Positions 1-8,648 of a stretch of DNA of 64,000 nt are shown in pieces. This DNA is from Demequina litoralis. Its GTDB lineage: Bacteria > Actinomycetota > Actinomycetes > Actinomycetales > Demequinaceae. The DNA lies in the NCBI RefSeq assembly GCF_030418455.1, contig NZ_JAUHPW010000001.1, positions 372,001-436,000 of the forward strand, in the 5' to 3' direction. The translations under genes were made by a program, and so were the position numbers. The notes beneath the pieces were generated by a model. The model did not search any database. It saw only the letters and a program-made list of their open reading frames with translations, and had not been told where the DNA came from. Each line of letters begins with the position of its first letter. Position 1 is the stretch's first letter.

Positions 1-90
1 GATGTCCGCGCCCGCGTCACCCGGGTGGGAGTAGTGCGGGAGCGGCACGTCCGGCTCGGTCGTGCTGACGAGGATCTCGAGGTCGGCCAT
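1..90 (-). CDS. dut: dUTP diphosphatase, N-terminal fragment (gene runs off the window)
   Basis: Only the first 30 codons are present. They read MADLEILVSTTEPDVPLPHY and continue with a HPGDAGADI stretch, the conserved N-terminal motif of trimeric dUTPases (dUTP to dUMP plus pyrophosphate, limiting uracil in DNA). The ATG lies 3 nt after the DUF4193 stop codon, so the two genes are probably cotranscribed. Mycobacteria have the same neighbours (dut Rv2697c, DUF4193 Rv2699c, inositol phosphatase Rv2701c, sigA Rv2703). The catalytic core lies outside the window. Confidence 0.85.
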   Translation of the reverse strand, partial: MADLEILVSTTEPDVPLPHYSHPGDAGADI

Positions 91-93
91 GCG

Positions 94-393
94 TCAGGCC
101 GCGCACTCCGAGCAGATCGGCTGGTCGTTCTTGAAACTGGCGAGCTGGCTGCGGTGGTGCACCAGGAAGCAGGACATGCACGTGAACTCGTCCTGCTGCG
201 CGGGCAGCACGCGGACCGAGAGCTCCTCGCCGGACAGGTCCGCGCCCGGGAGCTCGAAGCCCTCCGCCGCCTCGGTCTCGTCCTCGTCGACCACTCCCGA
301 GGTCTTGTCGGCCCGACGAGCCTTGAGCTCCTCGATCGAGTCGGCCGAGATCTCGTCGTCGGTCTTGCGCGGCGCGTCGTAATCCGTTGCCAT
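94..393 (-). CDS. DUF4193 family protein
   Basis: A 99-residue acidic protein starting MATDYDAPRKT. Two CxxC pairs near the C-terminus (CMSC and CSEC) suggest a small zinc knuckle. The family is actinobacterial and of unknown function; length and motifs fit. An in-frame ATG 13 codons upstream was rejected because family members begin MATDYD. It lies directly upstream of dut and downstream of the inositol-phosphatase gene on the same strand. Its GGAAGGGACG purine run is too far from the ATG to be a good ribosome site. Confidence 0.9.
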   Translation of the reverse strand: MATDYDAPRKTDDEISADSIEELKARRADKTSGVVDEDETEAAEGFELPGADLSGEELSVRVLPAQQDEFTCMSCFLVHHRSQLASFKNDQPICSECAA

Positions 394-531
394 GCGGCTT
401 GCGTCCCTTCCTCGATGCTTGCGGGGGTTCAATGCCTCACAGGGGCGTTTTGTTCCCGCGCGGCTGACGCATTGTGCCCCATTCGCGCGCGGAGCGCATC
501 TTGTGGCTCCGGCGCGGCGGCGCGGCCCGTC
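394..531. other. 138-bp intergenic spacer between DUF4193 and the inositol phosphatase gene
   Basis: No convincing gene is present; the frames open here are shadows of the flanking genes. It should hold the promoter of the minus-strand DUF4193-dut pair, but no clear -35/-10 pair was recognised. Confidence 0.4.
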
Positions 532-1338
532 TCAGAACGGGCGGGCCCCCGCGCCCGCGAGGGCGTCCCGGAGGGCGTCCCACGCCTCCGGCATCGCCGC
601 GATGAGCATGTCGCCGTCCGCCGGACCGCCGTCCATCCCGCTCACGCGCACGCCCGCCTCCGCGGCGATGAGCGCGCCGGCCGCGAAGTCCCACGGGTGC
701 AGGCCCTGCTCGTAGTAGGCGTCGACCAGGCCCGCGGCGACGTGGACGAGGTCCACCGACGCCGATCCGAGCCGCCGGATGTCCCGCACCTGCGGCAGCA
801 GGCGGGCCACGACCTGCCCCTGGAGCGCACGGCGCTCCGCGATGTACTGGAAGCCGGTGGCGACCAGCGTGCGGTCGAGCGGCGGCGCATCGTCCCTCCG
901 CAGCGCCTGTCCGTCTCGCCACGCCCCCTGCCCGCGTGCGGCGGTCCAGAGCACCCCGGAGCCGTCCATGACGGCGCCCGCCTCGATGATCCACGCGTGC
1001 GGGTGCGGCGGGCCGCTCACGGCCGCGACCGACACCGAGTAGTGCGGGATGCCGTACAGGTAGTTGACGGTGCCGTCGATCGGGTCGACCACCCAGGTGA
1101 TGCCCGAGGTGCCGACCACGTCGTCGCCCTCCTCGCCAAGGACGCCGTCGTCGGGCCGCAGCTCCGCGAGGCGTTCCCGCAGCAGGCGCTCGGCGGCGAT
1201 GTCCATCTGCGTGACGACATCGACGTCGGACGACTTGGTGAGGGCGACCCGCGCCTCGGCGCGACCCTCGTTGATGAGCCGGCCCGCCTCGGAGGCGAGC
1301 GCGGAGGCGACGTCGAGCAGCTCGGACGGCGTGGTCAT
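532..1338 (-). CDS. suhB: inositol monophosphatase family protein
   Basis: A 268-residue member of the lithium-sensitive sugar phosphatase fold. Visible metal-site motifs are GEEGDD (near residue 80), VVDPIDGTVNY (near 95) and HPWDFAAGALIAAEAG near the C-terminus, the DP(I/L)D and WD signatures of IMPases. It probably hydrolyses inositol-1-phosphate or a related sugar phosphate; the substrate cannot be read from sequence. The start MTTPSELL is preferred over an upstream in-frame ATG because a TACGAT hexamer ends 6 nt before it, suggesting a leaderless mRNA. It is divergent from sepH. Mycobacteria have SuhB (Rv2701c) in the same place. One GGACGATGCG word lies inside (886-895). Confidence 0.9.
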   Translation of the reverse strand: MTTPSELLDVASALASEAGRLINEGRAEARVALTKSSDVDVVTQMDIAAERLLRERLAELRPDDGVLGEEGDDVVGTSGITWVVDPIDGTVNYLYGIPHYSVSVAAVSGPPHPHAWIIEAGAVMDGSGVLWTAARGQGAWRDGQALRRDDAPPLDRTLVATGFQYIAERRALQGQVVARLLPQVRDIRRLGSASVDLVHVAAGLVDAYYEQGLHPWDFAAGALIAAEAGVRVSGMDGGPADGDMLIAAMPEAWDALRDALAGAGARPF

Positions 1339-1421
1339 GGCCTCATCGTAGGGGCGGGGGCAATCCGCGTGAACCGGGGTGTCGCGCGTCACGTCGGGGT
1401 CGCGCGTGGCACCCTGATGCC

Positions 1422-2471
1422 ATGACGCGCCTCACCCTCGTGGGTCCCTCCGAGGACGGCCTTCACCTCGTCGTGGAGGCCGAGTCGGGCGACCGGTTCG
1501 AGCTCCCCCTGACCGACGAGCTGCGCCACGCCGTCCGGTACACCCGGCCCTCCCGGCCCGCCGCGCAGGCGCCCGAGGAGGCCGAGGCCCCCACCATGTC
1601 GCCGCGCGAGATCCAGCAGCGCATCCGCGCCGGCCTGACTGCGCAGGAACTCGCGGAGCTCACGGGCATGAGCCTCGCCGGGATCGAGAAGTACGAGGGC
1701 CCGGTCGCCGCCGAGCGCCAGTACATCGCGGATCTTGCGCGCGACACCCGCATCGGCCGCGACCCGAGCGCCCCGCAGCTCGGCGAGCTCGTGACGGACC
1801 GCCTCGCGGCCCGTGGCGTCGACCCCGAGTCCGTCGAGTGGGACGCCTGGCGCGAGGTCGACGAGCCGTGGAAGGTCGCCGCGGACTACCGCGTGTCGGG
1901 CCGCGGCGTGCGCGCCCTGTGGACGTTCGACCACACCGCACGCACCGTGACCGCCGAGGACGAGGAGGCCCGCTGGCTCTCCGAGACCGAGCTCCTCGAC
2001 GTCCCGATCCCCCGCCGCCACCTCAGCGCCGTCCGCGAGAACGAGGACGACCCGGCGCGCCCGCTCCAGGCCACGCGCCCGCCGGCCCCGGCCACGGACG
2101 CGGTCCCGGTGGTCGCGGCGGACGATGCGGCGGACGAGGAGATCCCGCTTCCCCCCAAGGCCGAGCCCAGCCCGACCGAGCTGCTCCTCGACGACCTCGA
2201 GCTGCGTCGCGGCACCCGCGAGACGGTGGACGAGGACGAGGAGGACGACGAGGACGAGTTCGAGGGCTTCGGGCCCGCTCGCCGCGCCCGCGAGGCCGAG
2301 ACCGGCTTCGGCCCGTCCGCGAGCCGCACCCGCGCCGAGGACGCGCCCGCCCCCGAGCCTGCCGCCGCCAAGCGCGAGGAGCCCGCCGAGCGGCGCACCA
2401 CCAAGCGTGGACGCGCGTCGGTCCCCAGCTGGGACGAGATCGTCTTCGGCGCCAAGAACGACCAGGGCTGA
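1422..2471 (+). CDS. sepH: septation protein SepH (DUF3071)
   Basis: 349 residues. The N-terminal domain (MTRLTLVGPSEDGLHLVVEA, then a PREIQQRIRAG..LAELTGM helix-turn-helix and YEGPVAAER) matches SepH/DUF3071, the actinobacterial factor that binds FtsZ and promotes its assembly. The C-terminal half is low-complexity, Pro- and acidic-rich (ETVDEDEEDDEDEFEGFG near residue 270), as usual in the family, and ends with a basic tail. CACCCT ends 6 nt before the ATG, so the transcript may be leaderless. It converges on the phosphatase-like gene with a 13-nt gap. A GGACGATGCG copy lies within (2120-2129). Confidence 0.92.
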   Translation: MTRLTLVGPSEDGLHLVVEAESGDRFELPLTDELRHAVRYTRPSRPAAQAPEEAEAPTMSPREIQQRIRAGLTAQELAELTGMSLAGIEKYEGPVAAERQYIADLARDTRIGRDPSAPQLGELVTDRLAARGVDPESVEWDAWREVDEPWKVAADYRVSGRGVRALWTFDHTARTVTAEDEEARWLSETELLDVPIPRRHLSAVRENEDDPARPLQATRPPAPATDAVPVVAADDAADEEIPLPPKAEPSPTELLLDDLELRRGTRETVDEDEEDDEDEFEGFGPARRAREAETGFGPSASRTRAEDAPAPEPAAAKREEPAERRTTKRGRASVPSWDEIVFGAKNDQG

Positions 2472-2484
2472 GAGAACCCGCGCC

Positions 2485-3654
2485 CTACGCCTCGCCGGCG
2501 ACGAGGAGCGGCACCTGCAGCTCCTCGGGAGTGAGCGAGCCGTGCACGCCGATCAGCCCGAGCGCCTGCTCCGACTGCGTGCGGGAGTCGACCACGGTCG
2601 CCCGTCCCGCCATCGCCACGACGACCTCGCCGATGCGGTCCTCGACGTGGCCGGAGACCGGCCCGAACAGGCCCAGCCCGACCGCCTCGTCGCGCAGCAG
2701 CACCGCCGCGTGGTCGCCGAGGACCCCGCGCCAGCGTTCCGCGACCGCGGGCGCCTCCGCCGCATCGTCCATGTGGAGGTGCAGCGCGCGCGGCTCCCCC
2801 GCCACGAGGCGCACGCCGCGTGCGAGCGCGGGCGTGCCGGCGACGTCCCAGCGCGGCGCGCCGTTGACGTCGATCATGCCGTGGTCGGCGGTGACGACCA
2901 TCGCGGCGTGACGCGGCAGCCGTGCGCGCAGGCGGCGCAGCTCCTGGTCGGCGTCCTCGAGCGCGGCGACCCACGCGTCGGACTGCCAGCCGTGCTTGTG
3001 GCCGGCCGCGTCGATGTCGCCCCAGTACAGGTAGGTGAGCCCGGGGCGGCGGGCCCGCTGGATGGCCTCGTCGACGCGGTCGGACAGCCGCTCGGCCCCG
3101 ACGAAGTCGCCGCCGGCGAGCGCGGCCCGCGTGAGCCCGGAGCCGGCGAACCGGCGCTTGCCCAGCGACGCGACGGCGAGCCCGCCCTCGTGCGCGACGC
3201 GCATGAGCGAGGGCTCGCGCTGCCAGTCGTCGGGGTCGCCCACGCCCTCCCACGAGACGAGGTTCGCGGCCTCGCCGGTCGCGGGGTTGTGCGCGGTGTA
3301 CCCGGTCATGCCGGTCGCGCCCGACGCGCGGCCGGTGCCGAACAGCGCGAGCGACGTCGCGGTGGTGGTGGGGAAGCCGGCGGTGATGATCCCGGACTCG
3401 GTCGAGCGCAGGAACGGCGCGTGGCCGCGGCGCGCGTCGAGCTGGTGGTGGCCGAGCCCGTCGAGCAGCACCACGACCACGTGGTCCGCCCGCGGGATGC
3501 CGAGCCGGATCCTGTCGGCCTCGGCGTCACGTGCGGCGACCGCCTCGCCCGCCCCGACCGCGGCGAGCGCTCCCGGCAGCACCGCGCCGAGCTCGAGCCC
3601 TCCGTAGTCGGGACGTGACAGCCCGGCCGCGGCCAGGCGGTCGCCAGGGTTCAC
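2485..3654 (-). CDS. alkaline phosphatase superfamily protein (nucleotide pyrophosphatase/phosphodiesterase type)
   Basis: 389 residues from a GTG start. The metal-binding sites of the superfamily are visible: VVVLLDGLG (first Asp), SGIITAGFPTTTATS with the Thr nucleophile region, YWGDIDAAGHKHG, TADHGMI and a C-terminal GVHGSLTPEE. It probably hydrolyses a phosphodiester or phosphomonoester; the substrate is unknown. GTG at 3654 overlaps the stop of the upstream DUF5998 gene (GTGA), supporting both the start and cotranscription. A longer upstream reading into that gene was rejected. Contains GGACGATGCG (complement of 2761-2770). Confidence 0.88.
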   Translation of the reverse strand: MNPGDRLAAAGLSRPDYGGLELGAVLPGALAAVGAGEAVAARDAEADRIRLGIPRADHVVVVLLDGLGHHQLDARRGHAPFLRSTESGIITAGFPTTTATSLALFGTGRASGATGMTGYTAHNPATGEAANLVSWEGVGDPDDWQREPSLMRVAHEGGLAVASLGKRRFAGSGLTRAALAGGDFVGAERLSDRVDEAIQRARRPGLTYLYWGDIDAAGHKHGWQSDAWVAALEDADQELRRLRARLPRHAAMVVTADHGMIDVNGAPRWDVAGTPALARGVRLVAGEPRALHLHMDDAAEAPAVAERWRGVLGDHAAVLLRDEAVGLGLFGPVSGHVEDRIGEVVVAMAGRATVVDSRTQSEQALGLIGVHGSLTPEELQVPLLVAGEA

Positions 3655-4217
3655 CCCCGGGCCCCGATCGCGCCCTGGAGCACGGCGGAGAAGTCCTGGA
3701 GCGCGCGGATCGAGTCCTCGCCGTCGGCGATGAGGCTCACCCGCACGAGGATGTCGTCGGAGGTGAGGTTGCCGGTGTAGCCGTGGTCCGCCTCGCAGCT
3801 CTCGTCGCCGCACGAGGCGGGCTCGAGGTCCACGCGCGAGTGCACGGATCCGCCGACGGCGAGCACGAGCTCGCTGGGCAGGTCGCCCTCGCCGAACCGC
3901 TCGGGCTCGTGGACCACGTGGGTCATCGCGGTGTTGCGGATCGCGGACAGCGCGGTGGTCTCCACGGTCGCGGAGGCCTCGTGGCGGCCGTCGCCGGTGT
4001 GGCCGGCGCCGTCGTCCATGTGGACGCGCAGCAGGCGCGTGCCGGTGATGACCAGCACGGTCATGTGCCGACGGACCTCGCGGTCGTCGAACGTGGTCTC
4101 GGCGTGGACGAAGTGCGCGAGCACCGTCTCGGTGCCGATCGCGGAGCGGAGGACGGACGTCGCGAGCGCCGGGTAGTACCCCGCGATCTTCACCGCCTGG
4201 TCGAGGGTCTGGGCCAT
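3651..4217 (-). CDS. DUF5998 family protein
   Basis: 188 residues, a family restricted to actinobacteria and of unknown function. A Cys pair ([16 protein letters not shown], near residue 140) is the most conserved-looking patch. No membrane segment or signal peptide is seen. It is first in a two-gene unit with the phosphatase-superfamily gene. A GAGAAT hexamer ends 7 nt before the ATG, suggesting leaderless transcription divergent from parC. SepH-phosphatase-DUF5998-ParC is a common actinobacterial order. Confidence 0.88.
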   Translation of the reverse strand: MAQTLDQAVKIAGYYPALATSVLRSAIGTETVLAHFVHAETTFDDREVRRHMTVLVITGTRLLRVHMDDGAGHTGDGRHEASATVETTALSAIRNTAMTHVVHEPERFGEGDLPSELVLAVGGSVHSRVDLEPASCGDESCEADHGYTGNLTSDDILVRVSLIADGEDSIRALQDFSAVLQGAIGARG

Positions 4218-4372
4218 GGCCGATATTCTCTCACCTTCGTGGGCACCCGACCCCCGCCGTCCGCAGGGACGATGCGCGGTCCGGGAGGGCGCCCCGCGAG
4301 CCTGTGCGCGCGTGTCCGACGGACGCGAGACAATACGGGCTGGATCCGGACCCCGAAGAGACGAGGTGGCAG

Positions 4373-6817
4373 ATGTCCGACGCGCCCGACGCGCAGATCG
4401 TCGACATCGACGTCAGCGCCGAGATGGAGGCGTCGTTCCTCGAGTACGCGTACTCGGTGATCTACTCCCGCGCGCTTCCCGATGCCCGCGACGGCCTCAA
4501 GCCCGTCCAGCGACGCATCGTCTACATGATGCAGGACATGGGCCTGCGCCCCGAGCGCGGCTACGTGAAGTCCGCGCGCGTGGTCGGCGAGGTCATGGGA
4601 AAGCTGCACCCGCACGGCGACAGCGCGATCTACGACGCGCTCGTGCGCATGGCGCAGTCCTGGTCGCTGCGCCTGCCCCTGGTCGACGGCCACGGCAACT
4701 TCGGCTCGCTCGACGACGGCCCCGCCGCGTCCCGCTACACGGAGTGCCGCCTCGACCCGGCCGCGCTCGCGATGACGGAGAACCTCGACGAGGACGTCGT
4801 GGACTTCGTCGCCAACTACGACAACAAGCTCACGCAGCCGGCGGTCCTGCCCTCGGCCGTGCCGAACCTGCTGGTCAACGGCGCGGCGGGCATCGCGGTG
4901 GGCATGGCGACCAACATGGCGCCGCACAACCTCGTCGAGGTGGTCTCCGCCGCGCGCCACCTGCTCGCTCACCCGGGCGCCTCGCTCGAGGAGCTCATGC
5001 GCTTCGTGCCGGGCCCCGACCTGCCCGGAGGCGGCAAGATCGTGGGACTCGACGGCGTCAAGGAGGCCTACGCCTCCGGCCGCGGCAGGTTCATCACGCG
5101 CGCCACCACCCGCGTCGAGAAGGTCACGGCGCGCCGCCAGGGCATCGTCGTCACCGAGCTGCCCTACATGGTGGGCCCCGAGAAGGTCATCGAGAAGATC
5201 AAGGACGGCGTCTCGGCGAAGAAGCTCGAGGGCATCTCCGCGGTCACCGACCTCACGGACCGCCACCACGGCCTGCGCCTCGTCATCGAGATCAAGAACG
5301 GCTTCAACCCCGAGGCCGTGCTCGAGAAGCTCTACAAGGTCACCCCGCTCGAAGAGTCGTTCTCCATCAACAACGTCGCGCTCGTCGACGGCGAGCCTCG
5401 CACGCTCGGCCTCAAGGAGATGCTGCGCGTCTGGGTGGACCACCGCCTCGAGGTGGTGCGCCGCCGCTCGGCGTTCCGCCTCAAGGCGCGCCAGGACCGC
5501 CTCCACCTGGTCGACGGCCTCCTCATCGCGATCCTCGACATCGACGAGGTCATCCAGATCATCCGGGCGTCGGACGATGCGGCGACGGCGCGCGAGCGCC
5601 TGCGCACCGCCTTCGACCTGTCCGAGATCCAGGCCGACTACATCCTCGAGCTGCGCCTGCGCCGCCTCACCAAGTTCTCGCGCCTCGAGCTCGAGAACGA
5701 GAAGGCCCAGCTGCTCGCCGAGATCGCCGAGCTCGAGGAGATCCTCGGCTCCGACGCCGTCCTGCGCGACGTGGTCGGCTCCGAGATGGATGCGGCGGCC
5801 GCGAAGTACGGCACCCCGCGCCGCACCATCCTCCTCGCGGACGGCGGCGCCGTGTCGTCGGCGGCCTCCGTCGCGACCGGCGCCAAGACGGGCGCTAAGG
5901 CGCCCGCGCTGTCGCTCGAGATCGAGGACACGCCCTGCTACGCGATGCTCTCGACGACGGGCCTCGCGGCCCGCACCGCCGAGGACGAGGCACCCGCCCG
6001 CGAGGGCCGCCGCTCGGCGCACGATGCGCTGCGCAGCGTGGTCCACGCGTCCGCCCGCGCGGACGTGGGCGTCGTGACGAGCCTCGGCCGCATCGTCCGC
6101 CTGTCCCTGCTCGACGTGCCGGCCCTGCCGCCGAGCCAGGAGCCCCCGTCGCTGGGCGGCGGCACGCCGATCGCCGAGCTCGTGGTGCTCGAGAAGGGCG
6201 AGGAGGCCGTGGGCCTGGTCCCGCTCGACGGCACCACCCCGCTCGCGATGGGCACCCGCCTGGGCGTGGTCAAGCGCGTCAAGGCCGACGACATCCCGAA
6301 CAAGGACGCGTGGGAGGCCATCGCCCTCCAGGACCGCGACGTCGTCGTCGGCGCAGGCGCCGGCGCGGACGGCGACGACCTCGTCTTCGTGACCGACGAC
6401 GCGAGCATGCTCCACTTCGATGCCAAGAACGTGCGCCCCCAGGGCCGCGCGGGCGGCGGCATGGCGGGCATCAAGATGGCGGCGGGCGCCAAGGTGATCT
6501 TCTTCGGCATCGTCCGTGCGGGCACCGAGGGTGCGGTGGCGACCATCGCCGGCCCGTCCGACGGGCTGCCCGGCGTCGCCGCCGGCTCCGCGAAGTGGAC
6601 GCCCATGTCCGAGTTCCCCGCCAAGGGGCGTGCCACGGGAGGCGTGCGCGCGCACCGCTTCCTCAAGGGCGAGGACGTGCTCCTGGTCGCGTGGGCCGGT
6701 CCCACTCCCCCGCGGGCTGCGACCTCGGCGGGCCAGCCCGTCGAGCTCCCCGACGAGGCGGGCAAGCGCGACGGTTCGGGCGTGACCCTGCCGACCCCGG
6801 TCGCCGGCCTGGGCTGA
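4373..6817 (+). CDS. parC: type IIA topoisomerase subunit A (topoisomerase IV ParC)
   Basis: 814 residues. The N-terminal breakage-reunion domain carries the quinolone region [17 protein letters not shown] (sensitive-type Ser and Asp) and the catalytic tyrosine in ASRYTECRL, which falls at residue 122, as in E. coli GyrA. The C-terminal half contains beta-pinwheel repeats. With ParE it makes transient double-strand breaks to decatenate daughter chromosomes. ATG 4373 was chosen because [19 protein letters not shown] matches the family start and GAGGTGG lies upstream. It is separated from, and convergent with, parE, an unusual arrangement for partners. The downstream acetyltransferase overlaps by 1 nt (TGATG). 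Confidence 0.93.
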   Translation: MSDAPDAQIVDIDVSAEMEASFLEYAYSVIYSRALPDARDGLKPVQRRIVYMMQDMGLRPERGYVKSARVVGEVMGKLHPHGDSAIYDALVRMAQSWSLRLPLVDGHGNFGSLDDGPAASRYTECRLDPAALAMTENLDEDVVDFVANYDNKLTQPAVLPSAVPNLLVNGAAGIAVGMATNMAPHNLVEVVSAARHLLAHPGASLEELMRFVPGPDLPGGGKIVGLDGVKEAYASGRGRFITRATTRVEKVTARRQGIVVTELPYMVGPEKVIEKIKDGVSAKKLEGISAVTDLTDRHHGLRLVIEIKNGFNPEAVLEKLYKVTPLEESFSINNVALVDGEPRTLGLKEMLRVWVDHRLEVVRRRSAFRLKARQDRLHLVDGLLIAILDIDEVIQIIRASDDAATARERLRTAFDLSEIQADYILELRLRRLTKFSRLELENEKAQLLAEIAELEEILGSDAVLRDVVGSEMDAAAAKYGTPRRTILLADGGAVSSAASVATGAKTGAKAPALSLEIEDTPCYAMLSTTGLAARTAEDEAPAREGRRSAHDALRSVVHASARADVGVVTSLGRIVRLSLLDVPALPPSQEPPSLGGGTPIAELVVLEKGEEAVGLVPLDGTTPLAMGTRLGVVKRVKADDIPNKDAWEAIALQDRDVVVGAGAGADGDDLVFVTDDASMLHFDAKNVRPQGRAGGGMAGIKMAAGAKVIFFGIVRAGTEGAVATIAGPSDGLPGVAAGSAKWTPMSEFPAKGRATGGVRAHRFLKGEDVLLVAWAGPTPPRAATSAGQPVELPDEAGKRDGSGVTLPTPVAGLG

Positions 6818-7233
6818 TGGCCGAGCTCGCGTACCGCACGGATCGCCGGATCGCCGCCGGCGAGTACATCGACCTGCTCGGACGTTCGACGCTGGGCGCC
6901 AGGCGCCCGATCGACCGGCCCGACGTCATCGCCGGCGCCCTCGAGGGTTCCGACGTGGTCGTGACCGCGTGGGACGGGCCGCTGCTGGTGGGAGCCGCGC
7001 GCGCGATCACCGACTTCCACCTCCACTGCTACCTGGCCGACCTGTGCGTCGACGAGTCCTACCAGCGGCAGGGCATCGGCCTCGAGCTGCAGCGCGTGCT
7101 GCGCTCGCTGCTCGGACCCCTGTGCAAGCTCAAGCTCTCCGCGGCCCCCGCGGCGGCCGAGTACTACCCGCGCGTCGGGTACGAGCGCAACGACCGGGCA
7201 TGGGAGCTCCCGCCGGGCCGACCGCTCGCCTGA
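6817..7233 (+). CDS. GNAT family N-acetyltransferase
   Basis: 138 residues with the acetyl-CoA-binding motif A signature (LCVDESYQRQGIGLELQR, Q/RxxGxG/A) at about residues 75-92 and a C-terminal AAEYYPRVGYE motif typical of GNAT enzymes. The acceptor is unknown. It begins at the ATG overlapping the parC stop and is presumably translationally coupled to parC. No further function can be assigned. Confidence 0.88.
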   Translation: MAELAYRTDRRIAAGEYIDLLGRSTLGARRPIDRPDVIAGALEGSDVVVTAWDGPLLVGAARAITDFHLHCYLADLCVDESYQRQGIGLELQRVLRSLLGPLCKLKLSAAPAAAEYYPRVGYERNDRAWELPPGRPLA

Positions 7234-7408
7234 GCGCCCGGATCCCGTCTCCTCCACCGCGCTGGCGCGACCGGCGCATGAGAGCCGGCTCGCGCGCATC
7301 GTCCCTGATCCCACGGCTCGGGGTGGGACGGGTACGGCGGTCGCGGCGACCGTGGCACGGCGCGGCCGTGGCGGAGCACGGCGGTGGCGGGACGATGCGC
7401 GGGAACGG
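7234..7408. other. 175-bp spacer between convergent genes holding an inverted pair of GGACGATGCG words
   Basis: No gene is seen. CGCATCGTCC ends at 7304 and GGACGATGCG starts at 7390, facing each other across about 85 bp between the convergent acetyltransferase and the 7409 gene. The pair could form the base of a long imperfect stem; no clean terminator hairpin with a T tract was found. Confidence 0.6.
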
Positions 7409-8248
7409 TCAGACCGCCGGCGAGTCCCCGTCCGCCGTGCCGCCTTCCGAGCCGGTCACGCGGGCGTGGCGCAGCCGCACACCGTCGGCGACGAGCAGCA
7501 CGTCGCCGCGGAAGAACCGCAGCAGCCACAGCACCGCGTCGACGTTGGGGTCGTGCTGGATGCGGGCAGGGGCTCCCGCGCCGGCCCTCGCCGAGCGGCT
7601 GCCGATGACGTCGAGCACCGAGTGCACCGCGAGCGTGTACTGGCCGCGCAGCACCGTCTCGAGCGGCCGCACGACCTTGCGGTAGCGCACCTTGACGCCG
7701 GCCTCCCCTGCCTCGACGTCGGCACGGTGGCCCACCTCGGCCGTGCGGCGCACGTACAGGCCCTTCTTGGGCAGGATGCGCGCGACGGCCACGCCTCGCC
7801 GCATCGCGATCTCGAGCGCGAAGGCCAGGCCGTACCCCGACGCCTCGCCGGTGTTGGAGAAGACCGCCACGTCGCCCTCGACCTCGGCGGGCCTCATCAC
7901 AAGCACCGCGACCGTCGCGTTGCCGTGCTCGGCGGCGTCGATCGCGCCGTTGACGGCCAGGTGGAGGAAGCGCCGGCGCCGGATCGGCTCGGGCACCGCG
8001 AGCAGCCGGCAGCCGAGGGAGGTCGCCCGCACGATCGCCTCGCGTACGTCGCCGCGCACGAGGCCGCCGTCGACGAGCTCGACGTCCGGCACGAGCGCGC
8101 GGAACCGCTCGGCGTCGTCGAAGAGGGCGTCGGTGCTGAGCACCACGATCGAGGCGGCCGCGCTTGCGATGCGCGCGACGGCCCGGTCGCTCAGCCGGTG
8201 CGCGTCGAGCACGGCGACGCGCCGCGTGGGCTCGATGACGCGCGTCAT
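7409..8248 (-). CDS. conserved protein of unknown function (possible USP-like alpha/beta domain)
   Basis: 279 residues, not recognised. The central segment (ATVAVLVMRPAEVEGDVAVF, then a NTGEASGYGLAFALEIAMRR run) has strand-helix alternation reminiscent of universal stress proteins, but the match is weak and no ATP motif is clear. There is no signal peptide and no certain membrane helix; a hydrophobic LWLLRFFRGDVLLVADGV stretch sits near the end. The ATG overlaps the stop of the upstream small membrane gene (ATGA), and that gene follows thrE by 28 nt, so this is probably the third gene of a ThrE operon. A link to amino-acid export is inference only. Confidence 0.7.
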   Translation of the reverse strand: MTRVIEPTRRVAVLDAHRLSDRAVARIASAAASIVVLSTDALFDDAERFRALVPDVELVDGGLVRGDVREAIVRATSLGCRLLAVPEPIRRRRFLHLAVNGAIDAAEHGNATVAVLVMRPAEVEGDVAVFSNTGEASGYGLAFALEIAMRRGVAVARILPKKGLYVRRTAEVGHRADVEAGEAGVKVRYRKVVRPLETVLRGQYTLAVHSVLDVIGSRSARAGAGAPARIQHDPNVDAVLWLLRFFRGDVLLVADGVRLRHARVTGSEGGTADGDSPAV

Positions 8249-8616
8249 GCGGGCTCCCCCGCGGACGCCCCCGCAAGCGTCGCCAGCCGCGTCTCGATGA
8301 CGGCCTCCCACTGCCGGGCCCGCCGTCGGGTCTCGATCACCGCGAGGGCGGAGCCTGCCGCGACGGCGAGAGCCCACCCGGACGCGCGGCGCCGCCCCAC
8401 GAGGGCCAGCGCCGCGGCACCGGCGAGCCCCTGCACCGCGCCGCCCAGCGCGCCCGCGTACGACCGCGCGTACGCGAGCATGAGCGCCAGCGCGACGGGG
8501 TCCTGCGCGCCCATGACGGCGCGCGCATCGTCGACCCCGAGGCGCCGGGGCCCGAGCGGGCTGCTGCCCAGCCACGGCAGGTCGGCGTCCAGCACGCGAT
8601 AGCTCGACGGTCCCAC
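8245..8616 (-). CDS. small membrane protein of unknown function
   Basis: 123 residues from a GTG start with a good ribosome site (GGAGGGGATC directly before it). One or two hydrophobic segments are visible (ALGGAVQGLAGAAALALVG and GWALAVAAGSALAVIE), followed by a basic, amphipathic C-terminus. No family is recognised. It sits between thrE (28-nt coding gap) and the 7409 gene (ATGA overlap), so cotranscription is likely. Confidence 0.65.
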   Translation of the reverse strand: MGPSSYRVLDADLPWLGSSPLGPRRLGVDDARAVMGAQDPVALALMLAYARSYAGALGGAVQGLAGAAALALVGRRRASGWALAVAAGSALAVIETRRRARQWEAVIETRLATLAGASAGEPA

Positions 8617-8648
8617 GATCCCCTCCGCTCCCGGCGCCCCGCGCCGCC

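Noticed and set aside
4190..6655. 821-codon open frame on the minus strand opposite parC
   Set aside because: It is antisense to a clearly conserved topoisomerase gene and its product is repetitive Arg/Ala/Asp-rich; the high-GC third position leaves few stops.
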